From positions 248,001 through 312,000 of the forward strand of contig JADKIY010000001.1 of the NCBI GenBank assembly GCA_016722575.1: a DNA stretch of 64,000 bases, in the 5' to 3' direction. The position numbers were made by a program, and so were the translations under genes. Of the stretch, positions 8,252 through 17,326 are shown in pieces (the stretch's first letter is position 1; each line of letters starts with the position of its first letter). The notes beneath the pieces are model-generated. The model made no database searches and was not told the DNA's origin. It worked only from the letters and a program-made list of their open reading frames with translations. Source of the stretch: Elusimicrobiota bacterium. Lineage in GTDB: Bacteria > Elusimicrobiota > Elusimicrobia > FEN-1173.

Positions 8252-9156
8252 CCGGCGGCGCTTCCGCCCTGCTTTCCGATCTGCGGCGCCTTTTCCCGAG
8301 CGCCAAAGGCGCCGAACCCCTGTCCCGCCACACCACCTGGGGCATCGGGGGGCCGGCCGACTTTTACGTCGAAGTTGAGAACCGCGCGGCGCTGGACCGC
8401 CTGGTGACCTGGGCCGCCGACCACGGCGTTCCTCTTTGGCCCATCGGGCAAGGGTCCAATTTACTGGTGGGCGACCGGGGCGTGCGCGGGGTGGTCACGC
8501 GCCTCCGGGGGGAATTCGAAACGTTCCATTTTGAAGAGGACGGGCGCATCAACGCGGGCGCGGGGGTCCTTTTGCCCCAACTGTCCCGGGCCTGCGCCGA
8601 ACGGGGACTGACCGGGGCCGAACCCTTCGCCGGAATTCCCGGGACGCTCGGGGGGGGACTCATGACCAACGCGGGCACCCCGGAAGGCGATTTGGGCTCG
8701 CTGGTGGAAGAGGTTCTGACCCTGGACGCGGACGGCCGCGAACGCCTCTTGACCAAGAAGGATCTGCGCTTCGGCTACCGCCGGTCCAATCTGACGGACC
8801 ACTGGGTCCTCTCCGCCCGCCTCAAATTGCGACCCGGGGACAGAAATGATATCCTCGCTTCCGTCGAGAAACAGCTGAAACGCCGGGCCGAACGACAACC
8901 GCTGGGCACCAAAAATTGCGGCTCCGTTTTCAAAAATCCTCCCGGGGACCACGCCGCCCGCCTCATCGAGGCCGCGGGCCTTAAGGGAACGCGGGTGGGC
9001 GATGCGCGGATCTCTCCGAAACACGCCAATTTTATCGAAAACCTCGGCCGCGCCTCGGCCGGCGATGTGCACGCCCTCTTGGCCCTCGTTCAAAAAACCG
9101 TCCGGGAAAAATGCGGCGTCGACCTCGAACTGGAAGTTTGGCCCGTCGGGGATTGA
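8248..9156 (+). CDS. murB: UDP-N-acetylenolpyruvoylglucosamine reductase
   Basis: FAD-dependent reductase producing UDP-MurNAc. Signatures are NLLVGDRGVRGVV in the FAD domain, PFAGIPGTLGGGLMTNAG, the GYRRSNLT segment, and near the C-terminus GSVFKNP and the ISPKHANFIEN segment of type II/short MurB. GTG 8248 overlaps the murC TGA as GTGA; the frame upstream of it is a murC shadow. Length 302 aa matches the short MurB type. Confidence 0.95.
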   Translation: MTGGASALLSDLRRLFPSAKGAEPLSRHTTWGIGGPADFYVEVENRAALDRLVTWAADHGVPLWPIGQGSNLLVGDRGVRGVVTRLRGEFETFHFEEDGRINAGAGVLLPQLSRACAERGLTGAEPFAGIPGTLGGGLMTNAGTPEGDLGSLVEEVLTLDADGRERLLTKKDLRFGYRRSNLTDHWVLSARLKLRPGDRNDILASVEKQLKRRAERQPLGTKNCGSVFKNPPGDHAARLIEAAGLKGTRVGDARISPKHANFIENLGRASAGDVHALLALVQKTVREKCGVDLELEVWPVGD

Positions 9157-9159
9157 CGC

Positions 9160-10092
9160 GTGACCCCGTCGATCCCGGCCGCTCTCCGGCGCCGGCGAAT
9201 CGCGCTCCTGATGGGGGGGCGCTCCGCCGAACGCGCGATTTCCCTTAAAAGCGGCCGCGCGGTTGCCGCGGCGTTAAAGCGTCTGGGACTTGGGCACCAC
9301 CCCCTGGACATTGTCCCCGACCTTCCCAACGCCCTTCGCCGCCATAAAATTAATCTCGCCTTTCTGGTGACCCACGGCCCTTTCGGGGAAGACGGCCGCC
9401 TTCAAGGACTTCTCGATCTTCTGAAAATTCCTTACACCGGCAGCGGCGTCCTGGCCAGCGCCCTGGCCATGCACAAACCCTCGGCCAAGGCCCTTTTTAA
9501 GAACGCGGGTCTGCCCACGGCGCCCTGGTTCCTTCGTCGTCGCGGAGACCCCGTCGACCGCCCCCCCTTTGCCGGCCCCTGGGTCGTTAAACCCGCCAGC
9601 CAAGGCTCGGCGGTGGGCGTGCAGATCGTTCGGCGGGCCGGCGAATGGGGCCCCGCCCTTCGGAAATCCTGGGCGGTGGAGCCGGAAGCCCTGGTGGAAC
9701 GCTATCTGCGGGGCCCGGAATACACCGTGGGGATCTTGGACGACGCGGCCTTGCCCGTCGTCCAAATCATCCCCAAGCACGCCTTTTACGATTTCTATTC
9801 CAAATACGCCGCCGGCGGTTCCCGCCACGCGGTGCCGGCGCCGCTGCCGCCCCGCCGAACGGAGCGCCTTCAACGCCTCGCCCTCGCGGCCCACCGGGCC
9901 TTGGGGTGCCGCCACGTGAGCCGCGTGGATTTGATTTGGGGCGACCGACCGTACCTCCTGGAAGTCAACACCCTGCCGGGCATGACCGACACGTCCCTGT
10001 TGCCCGACGCGGCCCGAGCGGCGGGCCTTTCCTTTGACGATCTGGTCCTTCGCCTATTGACCCTGGCTCTTCGGGACGCCGCGTCGGCATGA
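9160..10092 (+). CDS. ddl: D-alanine--D-alanine ligase
   Basis: ATP-grasp ligase joining two D-Ala for the peptidoglycan pentapeptide. Seen are LMGGRSAERAISLKSG near the N-terminus, THGPFGEDGRLQGLLDLL, the ATP-grasp strand WVVKPASQGSAVGV and the C-terminal EVNTLPGMTDTSLLP with the metal-binding Glu/Asn. GTG 9160 lies 3 nt after the murB stop. Length 310 aa is normal. The stop overlaps the ftsQ ATG. Confidence 0.95.
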   Translation: MTPSIPAALRRRRIALLMGGRSAERAISLKSGRAVAAALKRLGLGHHPLDIVPDLPNALRRHKINLAFLVTHGPFGEDGRLQGLLDLLKIPYTGSGVLASALAMHKPSAKALFKNAGLPTAPWFLRRRGDPVDRPPFAGPWVVKPASQGSAVGVQIVRRAGEWGPALRKSWAVEPEALVERYLRGPEYTVGILDDAALPVVQIIPKHAFYDFYSKYAAGGSRHAVPAPLPPRRTERLQRLALAAHRALGCRHVSRVDLIWGDRPYLLEVNTLPGMTDTSLLPDAARAAGLSFDDLVLRLLTLALRDAASA

Positions 10093-10886
10093 AGCGACGC
10101 CGACACAAAGTCACGGTGCGCCGCAGCCACGCGGCCTACCGCTGGCGATCGCTCGCGGAGTCCCTCGCCGCCTTGTCCCGGGCCCTTCTCTTTGTCGGCT
10201 CGGCCGCCGCCCTCGCCTGGGGCGCCCACCGTTTTTGGACCCGCTCCCGGTCCCTGTCCATTGAGGCGGTCCGCGTGGACGGCGACGCCCCGCCCGGATT
10301 CGCCGAAGCCCTCGAGATCAAAGCCGGCCAACCGCTTTTCGGATTTCACCGTCGCGCCCTGGAACAACGGCTCCGGGCGGCCTTTCCCGCCTTGTCCACG
10401 ATCCACCTTCAGCGGGGGTGGGACCGCACCGTTCGGGTGACCGTCGTCCAACGAACGCCGGAAGCCCGGGCCCTTTCCGACGGAAGCTGGTGGGGAATCG
10501 ACCGCACCGGGACCCTTTTCCCGCTCCCGGGCGAGGGGGCGGGCCTCCCCGTGCTGGCGCTCCCGGACGATCCGGCCGTCCGCGCTCACGCCCTGGCCTT
10601 CCTCGCCGGCCTGCGAAACACCAAAGAACGCTGGACGGAAGGCCTCTACAAAATTAAAATGTCTTCCGACGGGGACGCCGTCCTGTACCTGGCCGGGGAC
10701 ACCCCGGTCCAATGGGGCGCGCCCGACGCCGACGCCGCGGTTCTCGGTCCGAAAGCCCGCCGGCTCGCGCGCGTGCTGGCGGCGCCGGAAGGCGCCGGGG
10801 GGTTTGAATACATTCGCTTTGTGGACGACCGACGCGTGGCCGCGAAACCGCGCGCGGCCGCCGCCCCGCCCCGCCGTCGCTCCTGA
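10089..10886 (+). CDS. ftsQ: Cell-division protein FtsQ/DivIB (POTRA)
   Basis: A bitopic inner-membrane division protein. It has a very basic cytoplasmic N-terminus, one membrane helix at about residues 28-52 (LSRALLFVGSAAALAWGAHR region), then a POTRA domain from about 58 (SLSIEAVRVDG) and a beta domain with VRVTVVQRTPEAR. Sequence conservation in this family is low, so the call leans on architecture and its position between ddl and ftsA. ATG 10089 overlaps the ddl TGA as ATGA. Length 265 aa is usual. Confidence 0.88.
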   Translation: MKRRRHKVTVRRSHAAYRWRSLAESLAALSRALLFVGSAAALAWGAHRFWTRSRSLSIEAVRVDGDAPPGFAEALEIKAGQPLFGFHRRALEQRLRAAFPALSTIHLQRGWDRTVRVTVVQRTPEARALSDGSWWGIDRTGTLFPLPGEGAGLPVLALPDDPAVRAHALAFLAGLRNTKERWTEGLYKIKMSSDGDAVLYLAGDTPVQWGAPDADAAVLGPKARRLARVLAAPEGAGGFEYIRFVDDRRVAAKPRAAAAPPRRRS

Positions 10887-10895
10887 GGGAGAACA

Positions 10896-12137
10896 ATGCC
10901 AAAGCCCGATCTCATCACCGGTCTCGATGTGGGGAGCGGTCAAGTGGTGGCCGTGGTCGCTCAACACGCCCCCGACGCCGACGCTCCGGAGATTCTGGGC
11001 GCCGCCCGGCAGCCGTGCGCCGGACTCAAGGGCGGCGTGGTGATCAACATCGATGAAACGGCGCGCGCCGTCACCCGGGCCGTCGAGGCCGCGGAAGAAA
11101 TGGCGGGGCTCACCGGGGCCTCCCGCCGCGTTCTGATCGGCGTTCGGGGCGCCCACATCCAAACCTTCAACCACCACGGCGCTATGAACATCGCCCGCAC
11201 CGACAAGGAAATCACCGTTTCCGATCGGGACCAAGTGGTGGAAAACACCAAAGCCGTTCCCATTTCCCCGGACCGCGAAATCGTGCACGTGATCCCCCAG
11301 GACTTCATCCTCGACCGTCAAAGCGGCGTGCCCAACCCCGTCGGAATGGAAGCCAGTCTCCTGGAAGTGGACGTCCACATCGTCACGGCGAGCCAAAGCC
11401 ATTTGAACAACGTGTGGAAGGCCATCGCCCGGGCGGGCTTCGAGGTGGAGGAGCCGATCTACGGCTTGCTGGCGGTGGGCGACACGGTCGTCAGCGCCGA
11501 AGAAAAAGGCCTCGGGTGCCTGCTCGTGGACCTGGGCGGCCAAACCACGGGCTTGGCGGTGTACGCCGAAGGCAGCGTGCGATTCACCAAAGAACTCGCC
11601 CTGGGCTCCGACAACATCAGCCACGATCTTTCCCACGCCCTTCGCACGACGCTGTCCCAGGCGCACAAAGTGAAGGAGCGGTTCGGCGCCGCCTCCCGCC
11701 AATGGGCCGAGGGCAACGTGGACGAGGAGATCGAATACACGAGCGTCGACGGTCGAACGCCCCGACGCGTCAAGCGCCAAGCCCTTTTCGACTACATCGC
11801 CCCCCGGGTCGAGGAAATTTTCAGCCTGATCGGCGAGGAACTCCAACGATCCAACTACGCCGACCACGTCGCCGGCGGCGGCGTCATTTTGACCGGCGGA
11901 GGCGCCCAACTGCAAGGGCTGGCCGCGGCCGCGGAGCAAATTTTGGACCTGCCGGTCCGCATCGGTCTGCCCCAGGGCCTTCAAGGTCCGCCGGACGTTC
12001 TCGGCCATCCGGGCTACGCCACGGCCTTGGGCCTGGTCACCTACCGGCACGGGGGCGATTGGTCCCGCAGCCGCCGGGCGGTTCGGAGCGTCGGCCTCGG
12101 CCAACGGCTCAAATCCTTCGTGGAAGATTTCTTCTAA
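10896..12137 (+). CDS. ftsA: Cell-division protein FtsA
   Basis: Actin-like ATPase that tethers FtsZ to the membrane. The phosphate-1 motif GLDVGSGQVVAVVA is at the N-terminus, LLVDLGGQTTGLAVY forms the phosphate-2 motif, and GGGVILTGGGAQLQGL the adenosine motif. The C-terminal GLGQRLKSFVEDFF is an amphipathic membrane-targeting helix. A GAGGGAG ribosome site lies 4 nt before ATG 10896, one of the few clear Shine-Dalgarno sequences in this operon. Length 413 aa is normal. Confidence 0.95.
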   Translation: MPKPDLITGLDVGSGQVVAVVAQHAPDADAPEILGAARQPCAGLKGGVVINIDETARAVTRAVEAAEEMAGLTGASRRVLIGVRGAHIQTFNHHGAMNIARTDKEITVSDRDQVVENTKAVPISPDREIVHVIPQDFILDRQSGVPNPVGMEASLLEVDVHIVTASQSHLNNVWKAIARAGFEVEEPIYGLLAVGDTVVSAEEKGLGCLLVDLGGQTTGLAVYAEGSVRFTKELALGSDNISHDLSHALRTTLSQAHKVKERFGAASRQWAEGNVDEEIEYTSVDGRTPRRVKRQALFDYIAPRVEEIFSLIGEELQRSNYADHVAGGGVILTGGGAQLQGLAAAAEQILDLPVRIGLPQGLQGPPDVLGHPGYATALGLVTYRHGGDWSRSRRAVRSVGLGQRLKSFVEDFF

Positions 12138-12142
12138 CCTCC

Positions 12143-13270
12143 ATGGTCCAGATTAAATTCACCCAGGAGTTCAACGAACAGCCGGCCAACATCAAGGTGA
12201 TGGGGCTGGGCGGCGCCGGCGGCAACGCCATCAATCGGATGATCGAGGCGGGGTTGTCCCACGTCGAATTCATCGCGGCCAACACGGACTCCCAAGCGCT
12301 TCGCCGAAATCTCGCGCCCGTCCGCCTGCAATTGGGCGAAACGGCCACCAAGGGCCTGGGCGTCGGTGGAAATCCCTCGCTCGGGCGCCAAGCCACCGAG
12401 GAAAGCCGCGACCGCATCCAGGAAATCCTAACCGGCGCGGACATGGTGTTCATCACGGCCGGCATGGGCGGCGGCACGGGCACCGGGTCGGCCCCCCTGG
12501 TGGCCCAAATCGCCAAGAGCCTCGACCCGAAGCCCCTCGTGGTCGGCGTCATCACCCGCCCCTTTGAATTCGAAGGCCTCGTCCGAAAGAACCAAGCGGA
12601 CCAGGGCATCGATGAATTGCGCCCCCACGTCGACACGCTTTTGGCGATTCCCAACGACCGCCTCTTTGAAATCATCGACGAAAACACAACCTCCATCGAA
12701 GCTTTCCGCGTGGCCGATAACGTCTTACGCCAGGCCGTGCAGGCCATCACCGACGTGATCACCCGCCACGGGCTCATCAACGTGGATTTTGCCGACGTGC
12801 GCAGCATCATGTCCGGCGCGGGCGAAGCCCTCATGGGCATGGGCGAATCCCGGGGGCAGGGGCGGGCGGTGGAAGCCGCGAAGAAAGCCATCCATTCGCC
12901 GTTGCTCGAAAATTTGTCCATCGACGGCGCCAAGGGGCTCCTGGTCAACATCGCCGGCAACAAATCCATCACCCTGCACGAAGTCAAAGGCGCCATGGAC
13001 TACATCAAGAACGCGGCCTCCCCCGAGGCCCACGTGTTCTACGGCCAGGTGTTCGACGACGGCCTGGAAGACCGTTTTTGCGTCACCGTGATCGCCACGG
13101 GGTTCCCGCCCGCGCGCAAAGGCGCGGTTCTCCGCCGCGTCGGACGCGACGCCGCCGAGACCCGGCGGCCCGCGGTCCGGACGGCCGCCGCGCCCCTCGA
13201 TTTGCCCGTCCTGGCCGACGACCTCCGCCGCCCCGCCTACCTTCGTCGCCAACTTCGAAAGCTTCACTGA
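12143..13270 (+). CDS. ftsZ: Cell-division protein FtsZ
   Basis: Tubulin-like GTPase forming the division ring. The glycine-rich tubulin signature GGGTGTGSAPLVA (about residues 110-122) and the N-terminal KVMGLGGAGGNAINRM are intact, as is NVDFADVRSIM with the T7-region metal ligands. The variable linker is short (about 40 residues). The C-terminal peptide RRPAYLRRQLRKLH resembles the conserved FtsA-binding tail (normally D-x-PxFLRR). The start is ATG 12143, five nt after the ftsA stop; the longer frame into ftsA is a shadow. Length 375 aa is normal. Confidence 0.96.
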   Translation: MVQIKFTQEFNEQPANIKVMGLGGAGGNAINRMIEAGLSHVEFIAANTDSQALRRNLAPVRLQLGETATKGLGVGGNPSLGRQATEESRDRIQEILTGADMVFITAGMGGGTGTGSAPLVAQIAKSLDPKPLVVGVITRPFEFEGLVRKNQADQGIDELRPHVDTLLAIPNDRLFEIIDENTTSIEAFRVADNVLRQAVQAITDVITRHGLINVDFADVRSIMSGAGEALMGMGESRGQGRAVEAAKKAIHSPLLENLSIDGAKGLLVNIAGNKSITLHEVKGAMDYIKNAASPEAHVFYGQVFDDGLEDRFCVTVIATGFPPARKGAVLRRVGRDAAETRRPAVRTAAAPLDLPVLADDLRRPAYLRRQLRKLH

Positions 13271-13272
13271 CC

Positions 13273-14391
13273 ATGGCCGAATCCCCGCTTAAGCTGCCCG
13301 CTTTGTTGCAGGCCTTGCTCCGCGAAGTCGCGGAAAAAAAAGGCTCCGACATTCACCTCGGCCCCCACTTTGTCCCCATGATCCGCGTCAACGGGGATTT
13401 GGAACCCTCCGTCACCGGCGAGGTTCTCACCGCCGCCCAAACCCAGGAATTGGGCTTCCTTCTCATGGGGGAATCCCTGCGGCCCCGCTTCGAAGAAAAA
13501 AACGAGATCGACTTGGCCTTCGCCCTTTCCTCCGGGGGACGCTTTCGCGTCAACATTTACAACCAACGGGGCGCCGTGAACCTCGCCTTGCGGTACATCC
13601 CGGCCCAATTGCCCACCATCCAAAGCCTGGGCCTCCCCTTCGCCGTTTCGAAATTGGCCGAATGCCGCCGCGGACTGATCCTCATCAGCGGAACGACGGG
13701 TTCCGGAAAATCCACGACTTTGGCCGCCATCGTCGACCACATCAATTCGACGCGGAAAGCCCACATCTTGACAATTGAAGACCCCATCGAATTCGTACAC
13801 ACCAATAAAAAATCCATCGTCAACCAGCGGGAGCTCGGGCTCGACACCCGAAGCTTCGCCGACGCCCTTCGGGCCGCCATGCGGGAAGACCCGAACGTCA
13901 TCCTGGTCGGCGAAATGCGGGATTTGGAAACGGTCTCCGCCGCCATCACCGCCGCGCAAACGGGCCACCTGGTGCTTTCCACCATCCACACGACGGACAC
14001 GATTCAAATCATCAGCCGGATTCTGGACCTCTATCCCCCGCACCAGCAGGCCCAGGTGCGCCTCCAGTTGGCCGAAACCCTTCAGGGCGCCATTTCCCAG
14101 CGGCTGCTGCCCACCGTCGACGGACGCTCCCGGGAGGCCGCGCTGGAAATTCTGGTGACGACGCCCCACGTTCAAAAAGCGATTCAGGACAACAATTTCG
14201 GCGACCTGCACAACGCCGTCCGCAACGGCGGTTTTTACGGCATGCAAACCTTCAACCAAGCCCTGGTGCATCTTTACAACCGGGGACGGGTGCGCCTGGA
14301 GGACGCCGTGGTCGCGTCGTCCAACCCCGAGGAATTCATGCTCGCGATTCGGGGCATTGAAGCGAGCGCCCCCCATCCGCACGCCGATTAA
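13273..14391 (+). CDS. pilT: Type IV pilus retraction ATPase PilT
   Basis: Hexameric ATPase that depolymerises type IV pili for twitching. N-terminal KGSDIHLGPHFVPMIRVNG, Walker A GTTGSGKSTT (about residue 139), the Asp box TIEDPIEFVH, Walker B with VILVGEMRDLET, and the His box TGHLVLSTIHTTDT are all present. The C-terminal retraction motif (AIRGIEAS) lies near the end. ATG 13273 follows the ftsZ stop by 2 nt, so pilus retraction is transcribed with division. The pilus substrate could be the three prepilins at 51.6-54.8 kb. Confidence 0.94.
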   Translation: MAESPLKLPALLQALLREVAEKKGSDIHLGPHFVPMIRVNGDLEPSVTGEVLTAAQTQELGFLLMGESLRPRFEEKNEIDLAFALSSGGRFRVNIYNQRGAVNLALRYIPAQLPTIQSLGLPFAVSKLAECRRGLILISGTTGSGKSTTLAAIVDHINSTRKAHILTIEDPIEFVHTNKKSIVNQRELGLDTRSFADALRAAMREDPNVILVGEMRDLETVSAAITAAQTGHLVLSTIHTTDTIQIISRILDLYPPHQQAQVRLQLAETLQGAISQRLLPTVDGRSREAALEILVTTPHVQKAIQDNNFGDLHNAVRNGGFYGMQTFNQALVHLYNRGRVRLEDAVVASSNPEEFMLAIRGIEASAPHPHAD

Positions 14392-15139
14392 CCCCGGCTG
14401 GCGATGGCGTCGCGGCGACGCCGTCGCGGTGCGTTGGGAAAAAGTTTTTTCCGTCGTGGCGCGCGTGACGGGTCGGGGGCGGGGGGATATGAAAAACCCC
14501 GCGGCTTGGGCCCGCACGATGAGACGCGCGAAACTCCAACCGACGGCCTGGGCCGGCGGACGACAGGTCCACGGCGTGCGCGTTTGGCGGGCGATCGCCC
14601 CGACGGCGCCCGCGGAACGACCGGCCACCGATGGGCTGTGGACGGATCGCCCGAACTTGGCGCTTCGCGTTTTCTCGGCCGACTGCGTACCCGTTTTCTT
14701 GGTCGATCCCGCCGGCCCGGTGGCGCTGCTGCACGCGGGATGGCGCGGCGTCCGGGACGGGATCTTGACCCGGGCCGTGGCCGCGCTGAAGGGACGCACC
14801 TCCGGACGCCGGAACCGCTTTCACGCGTCGCTCGGCCCCCACGTCCGGGCCTGTTGCTACGAAGTCGGGCCGGAAGTGGCGGACGCCTTCAAGAACATTC
14901 CCGGGGCGGTCCGCCGGCGGCGCGGCGCCCCCGGGAAACACACGTTGGATTTGGAAACCGCGCTTCGCGTCGAAGCCCGGCGGCTGGGAATCCGGCGGTT
15001 CAGCGCGGCGCCCTGGTGCACGGTCTGCGACCGGCGGTTTTTTTCGTTCCGCCGGGAAAAAACGGAACACCGCCAGGCGGCGCTGTTGGCCCGGCGCCCC
15101 GAACCCAAGGACGGACGGCATGGACAAACGACTGGATAA
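14357..15139 (+). CDS. pgeF: PgeF/YfiH-family laccase-domain protein (purine nucleoside phosphorylase type)
   Basis: Members of this family (old DUF152) act as purine nucleoside phosphorylase/adenosine deaminase or peptidoglycan-editing factor. Zinc-site residues are seen in GGRQVHGVRV (His), FSADCVPVFLVDP (Cys) and ALLHAGWRGV (His), followed by GPHVRACCYEVGPEV. The start is uncertain: TTG 14357 overlaps pilT by 35 nt, while GTG 14429 would give MRWEKVFSVVARV, closer to the usual length. The gene overlaps pheA at its 3' end by 20 nt. Confidence 0.8.
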   Translation: MKRAPPIRTPINPGWRWRRGDAVAVRWEKVFSVVARVTGRGRGDMKNPAAWARTMRRAKLQPTAWAGGRQVHGVRVWRAIAPTAPAERPATDGLWTDRPNLALRVFSADCVPVFLVDPAGPVALLHAGWRGVRDGILTRAVAALKGRTSGRRNRFHASLGPHVRACCYEVGPEVADAFKNIPGAVRRRRGAPGKHTLDLETALRVEARRLGIRRFSAAPWCTVCDRRFFSFRREKTEHRQAALLARRPEPKDGRHGQTTG

Positions 15140-16193
15140 ACTTCGCAAAAGCGTCGACAAAATCGACGACGACCTCCTGCGCGCCCTGAACGACCGGGCG
15201 AAAATCGTTCAGCGCATCGGCCGCGTCAAAGCGGAGCGCGGCGAGGAAATCGTCGCGGCCAACCGCGAACGTCAGATTTTGGACCGCCTCGCGGCCATCA
15301 ACCCGGGACCGCTTCCCACCGACGCCATGGAGGAAATTTTCGGGACGGTGATAAACAACTGCCGTCTCCTTCAAAAACCGCTCTCCATCGCCTACTTCGG
15401 CCCCGAGGCCACTTTCACCCACCAGGCGGCCATGAAGCACTTCGGTCGCGGCGCCCGCTACGCGGCGGCCAAATCCATCACGGACGTGTTCGACGACGTG
15501 GAAAAAGGCCGCGCCGATTACGGCGTGGTCCCCATTGAAAATTCGACGGAAGGCATGGTCAACCACACCCTGGACATGTTCATGGAGTCCGACCTGGTGA
15601 TCGCGGCGGAACGCCAGGACCCGATCAACCATTGCCTCCTGGCGGCGCCCGGCACGAAGAAAGTCAAAAGTCTTTCGTCCTTTCCCCAGGCCTTGGCCCA
15701 ATGCCGGCGCTGGCTGGAAAGCCATTACCCCGGCGTCCCCGTTCACGAAGCCGCTTCCACGGCCGACGCCGCGGCGCAAGCGGCCCTTCACGAAGGCGTG
15801 GCGGCGGTCGCGAGCCCCCTGGCCGCGGAAATCTACCGCTTGAAGATTTTGGGATCGTCCATTCAAGACGCCCGCCACAACCGCACGCGGTTCCTGGTTC
15901 TCGGCAAAAAGATCGCCAGCCCCTCGGGATCCACCCGGGACAAAACCTCCATCCTGGTTTCGCTGAAAGACCGGGTCGGCGCCTTGCACGATCTTTTGGG
16001 CACCTTCCGCCAGGCCGGACTCAACTTGACGAAAATCGAATCGCGACCGTCCAAACGAAAGGCCTGGGAATACGTTTTTTTCATCGACTTCCTGGGCCAC
16101 GTGGCCGAACCCCGGGTGCAAAAAGTGATGCGCGACCTCAAAGACCACAGCGTGTTCCTAAAGCTGTTGGGCAGCTACCCCCGCGGGGACTGA
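15120..16193 (+). CDS. pheA: Bifunctional chorismate mutase / prephenate dehydratase
   Basis: Makes phenylpyruvate from chorismate for phenylalanine. Residues 1-88 form the AroQ-type mutase helix bundle (KLRKSVDKIDDDLLRALNDR). About 89-270 is the dehydratase with AYFGPEATFTHQAAMKHF and the PIENSTEGMVNHTLDM catalytic region. About 275-355 is an ACT domain (TSILVSLKDRVGALHDLL, ESRPSKRKAWEYVFF) expected to bind Phe for feedback control. ATG 15120 overlaps the upstream gene. It heads the aromatic set pheA-hisC-aroF-tyrA-aroA. Confidence 0.95.
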   Translation: MDKRLDKLRKSVDKIDDDLLRALNDRAKIVQRIGRVKAERGEEIVAANRERQILDRLAAINPGPLPTDAMEEIFGTVINNCRLLQKPLSIAYFGPEATFTHQAAMKHFGRGARYAAAKSITDVFDDVEKGRADYGVVPIENSTEGMVNHTLDMFMESDLVIAAERQDPINHCLLAAPGTKKVKSLSSFPQALAQCRRWLESHYPGVPVHEAASTADAAAQAALHEGVAAVASPLAAEIYRLKILGSSIQDARHNRTRFLVLGKKIASPSGSTRDKTSILVSLKDRVGALHDLLGTFRQAGLNLTKIESRPSKRKAWEYVFFIDFLGHVAEPRVQKVMRDLKDHSVFLKLLGSYPRGD

Positions 16194-16195
16194 CC

Positions 16196-17326
16196 GTGAA
16201 CCTTTCGAATTCCCCGGAAGCCGCCGCCCCGTTCCCGCCCCGGACCGAAGTCCAGGGCTTTGAAGCCTACACCCCCGGGCGCGACATGGAAACCGTGAAG
16301 CGTTTGTACAAGCTCAAGCGCGTGATCAAATTGGCGTCCAACGAAAACCCCCTGGGGCCGTCGCCCAAAGCCCGGGCCGCCGCCGCGGCCGCCGGGCCCC
16401 AGTACCACCGCTATCCCGACGGTTTCAGCGTGACCCTGCGGCAGACTCTGGCCCGTTCGCTCGGCGTCAAATTCAACCAAGTCACCGTCGGGGCCGGGTC
16501 CGACGAGCTGATCGAATTGCTGGCCCGGGCCTATCTGAACCGGGGGGACGAAATCGTGGTGTCCGATCACGCCTTCATTCGTTACCGCATGGCCGGCGAA
16601 ATGATGGGCGCCCGGGTGGTTTCGGTCCCGATGACCCGCCTGACCCACGACTTGGAGGCCATGGCCGCGGCCGTGACGCCGCGCACCAAATTCCTTTTTA
16701 TCGCCAACCCCAACAATCCCACGGGCACCTACAACGCCCACGACGACCTCGAAGAACTCCTGATCACCCTCCCGGCCCGGGTGGTTCCCGTGATCGACGA
16801 AGCGTATTTTGAATTCGCCCGCTCCCGCCGGGATTATCCCAACGCCATCGACTTTTTCAAGGCGGGGCGCAATTTGGTGGTGCTCCGCACCTTCTCGAAA
16901 GCCTACGGACTCGCCGGACTTCGGATCGGTTACGCCGTGGCGCCCGAGCCGATCATTGAAACCGTCGAACGGGTCCGCCCGCCCTTCAACGTTTCCATCG
17001 CGGCCCAAGCCGCCGGCGTCGCCGCCCTGGGCGACCGGGCCCATTTGAAACGCACCACCGCCCTGGTGGCCCGGGAGAAAAGGTTTCTTGAAAAATCCCT
17101 CGCGAAGCTGGGCGTCGCGACGGTGCCGTCGGCCGCCAACTTTTTGTTGATCCACGTCGCCCCCCACCGGGGCGACGAATTGTTTGAAGCGCTTCTCCGC
17201 CTGGGCGTCATCGTCCGCGCCATGGACGAATACGGCCTGCCCGAACACATCCGGGTGACCGTGGGCCGCCCGGAGGAAAACCGCCAATTTCTCAACGCCT
17301 TTCGCCAAGCGAGGACCCTGCTATGA
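16196..17326 (+). CDS. HisC-family aminotransferase, probably aromatic
   Basis: PLP-dependent class I/II aminotransferase of the histidinol-phosphate type. Seen are KLASNENPLGPSPKA, FIANPNNPTGT, DEAYFEF and the PLP-lysine motif RTFSKAYGLAGLRIGYA (Lys at about residue 236). By sequence it is HisC-like. By position, inside pheA-aroF-tyrA-aroA with no histidine genes near, it probably transaminates phenylpyruvate or prephenate; dual His/aromatic activity is also known for this family. GTG 16196 lies 2 nt after the pheA stop. The open frame to 15632 is a shadow. Confidence 0.88.
   Translation: MNLSNSPEAAAPFPPRTEVQGFEAYTPGRDMETVKRLYKLKRVIKLASNENPLGPSPKARAAAAAAGPQYHRYPDGFSVTLRQTLARSLGVKFNQVTVGAGSDELIELLARAYLNRGDEIVVSDHAFIRYRMAGEMMGARVVSVPMTRLTHDLEAMAAAVTPRTKFLFIANPNNPTGTYNAHDDLEELLITLPARVVPVIDEAYFEFARSRRDYPNAIDFFKAGRNLVVLRTFSKAYGLAGLRIGYAVAPEPIIETVERVRPPFNVSIAAQAAGVAALGDRAHLKRTTALVAREKRFLEKSLAKLGVATVPSAANFLLIHVAPHRGDELFEALLRLGVIVRAMDEYGLPEHIRVTVGRPEENRQFLNAFRQARTLL

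Noticed and set aside
9870..12104. A 744-codon minus-strand open frame opposite ddl, ftsQ and ftsA
   Set aside because: Antisense shadow of conserved genes with no ribosome site or promoter and Gly/Arg/Val-rich composition.
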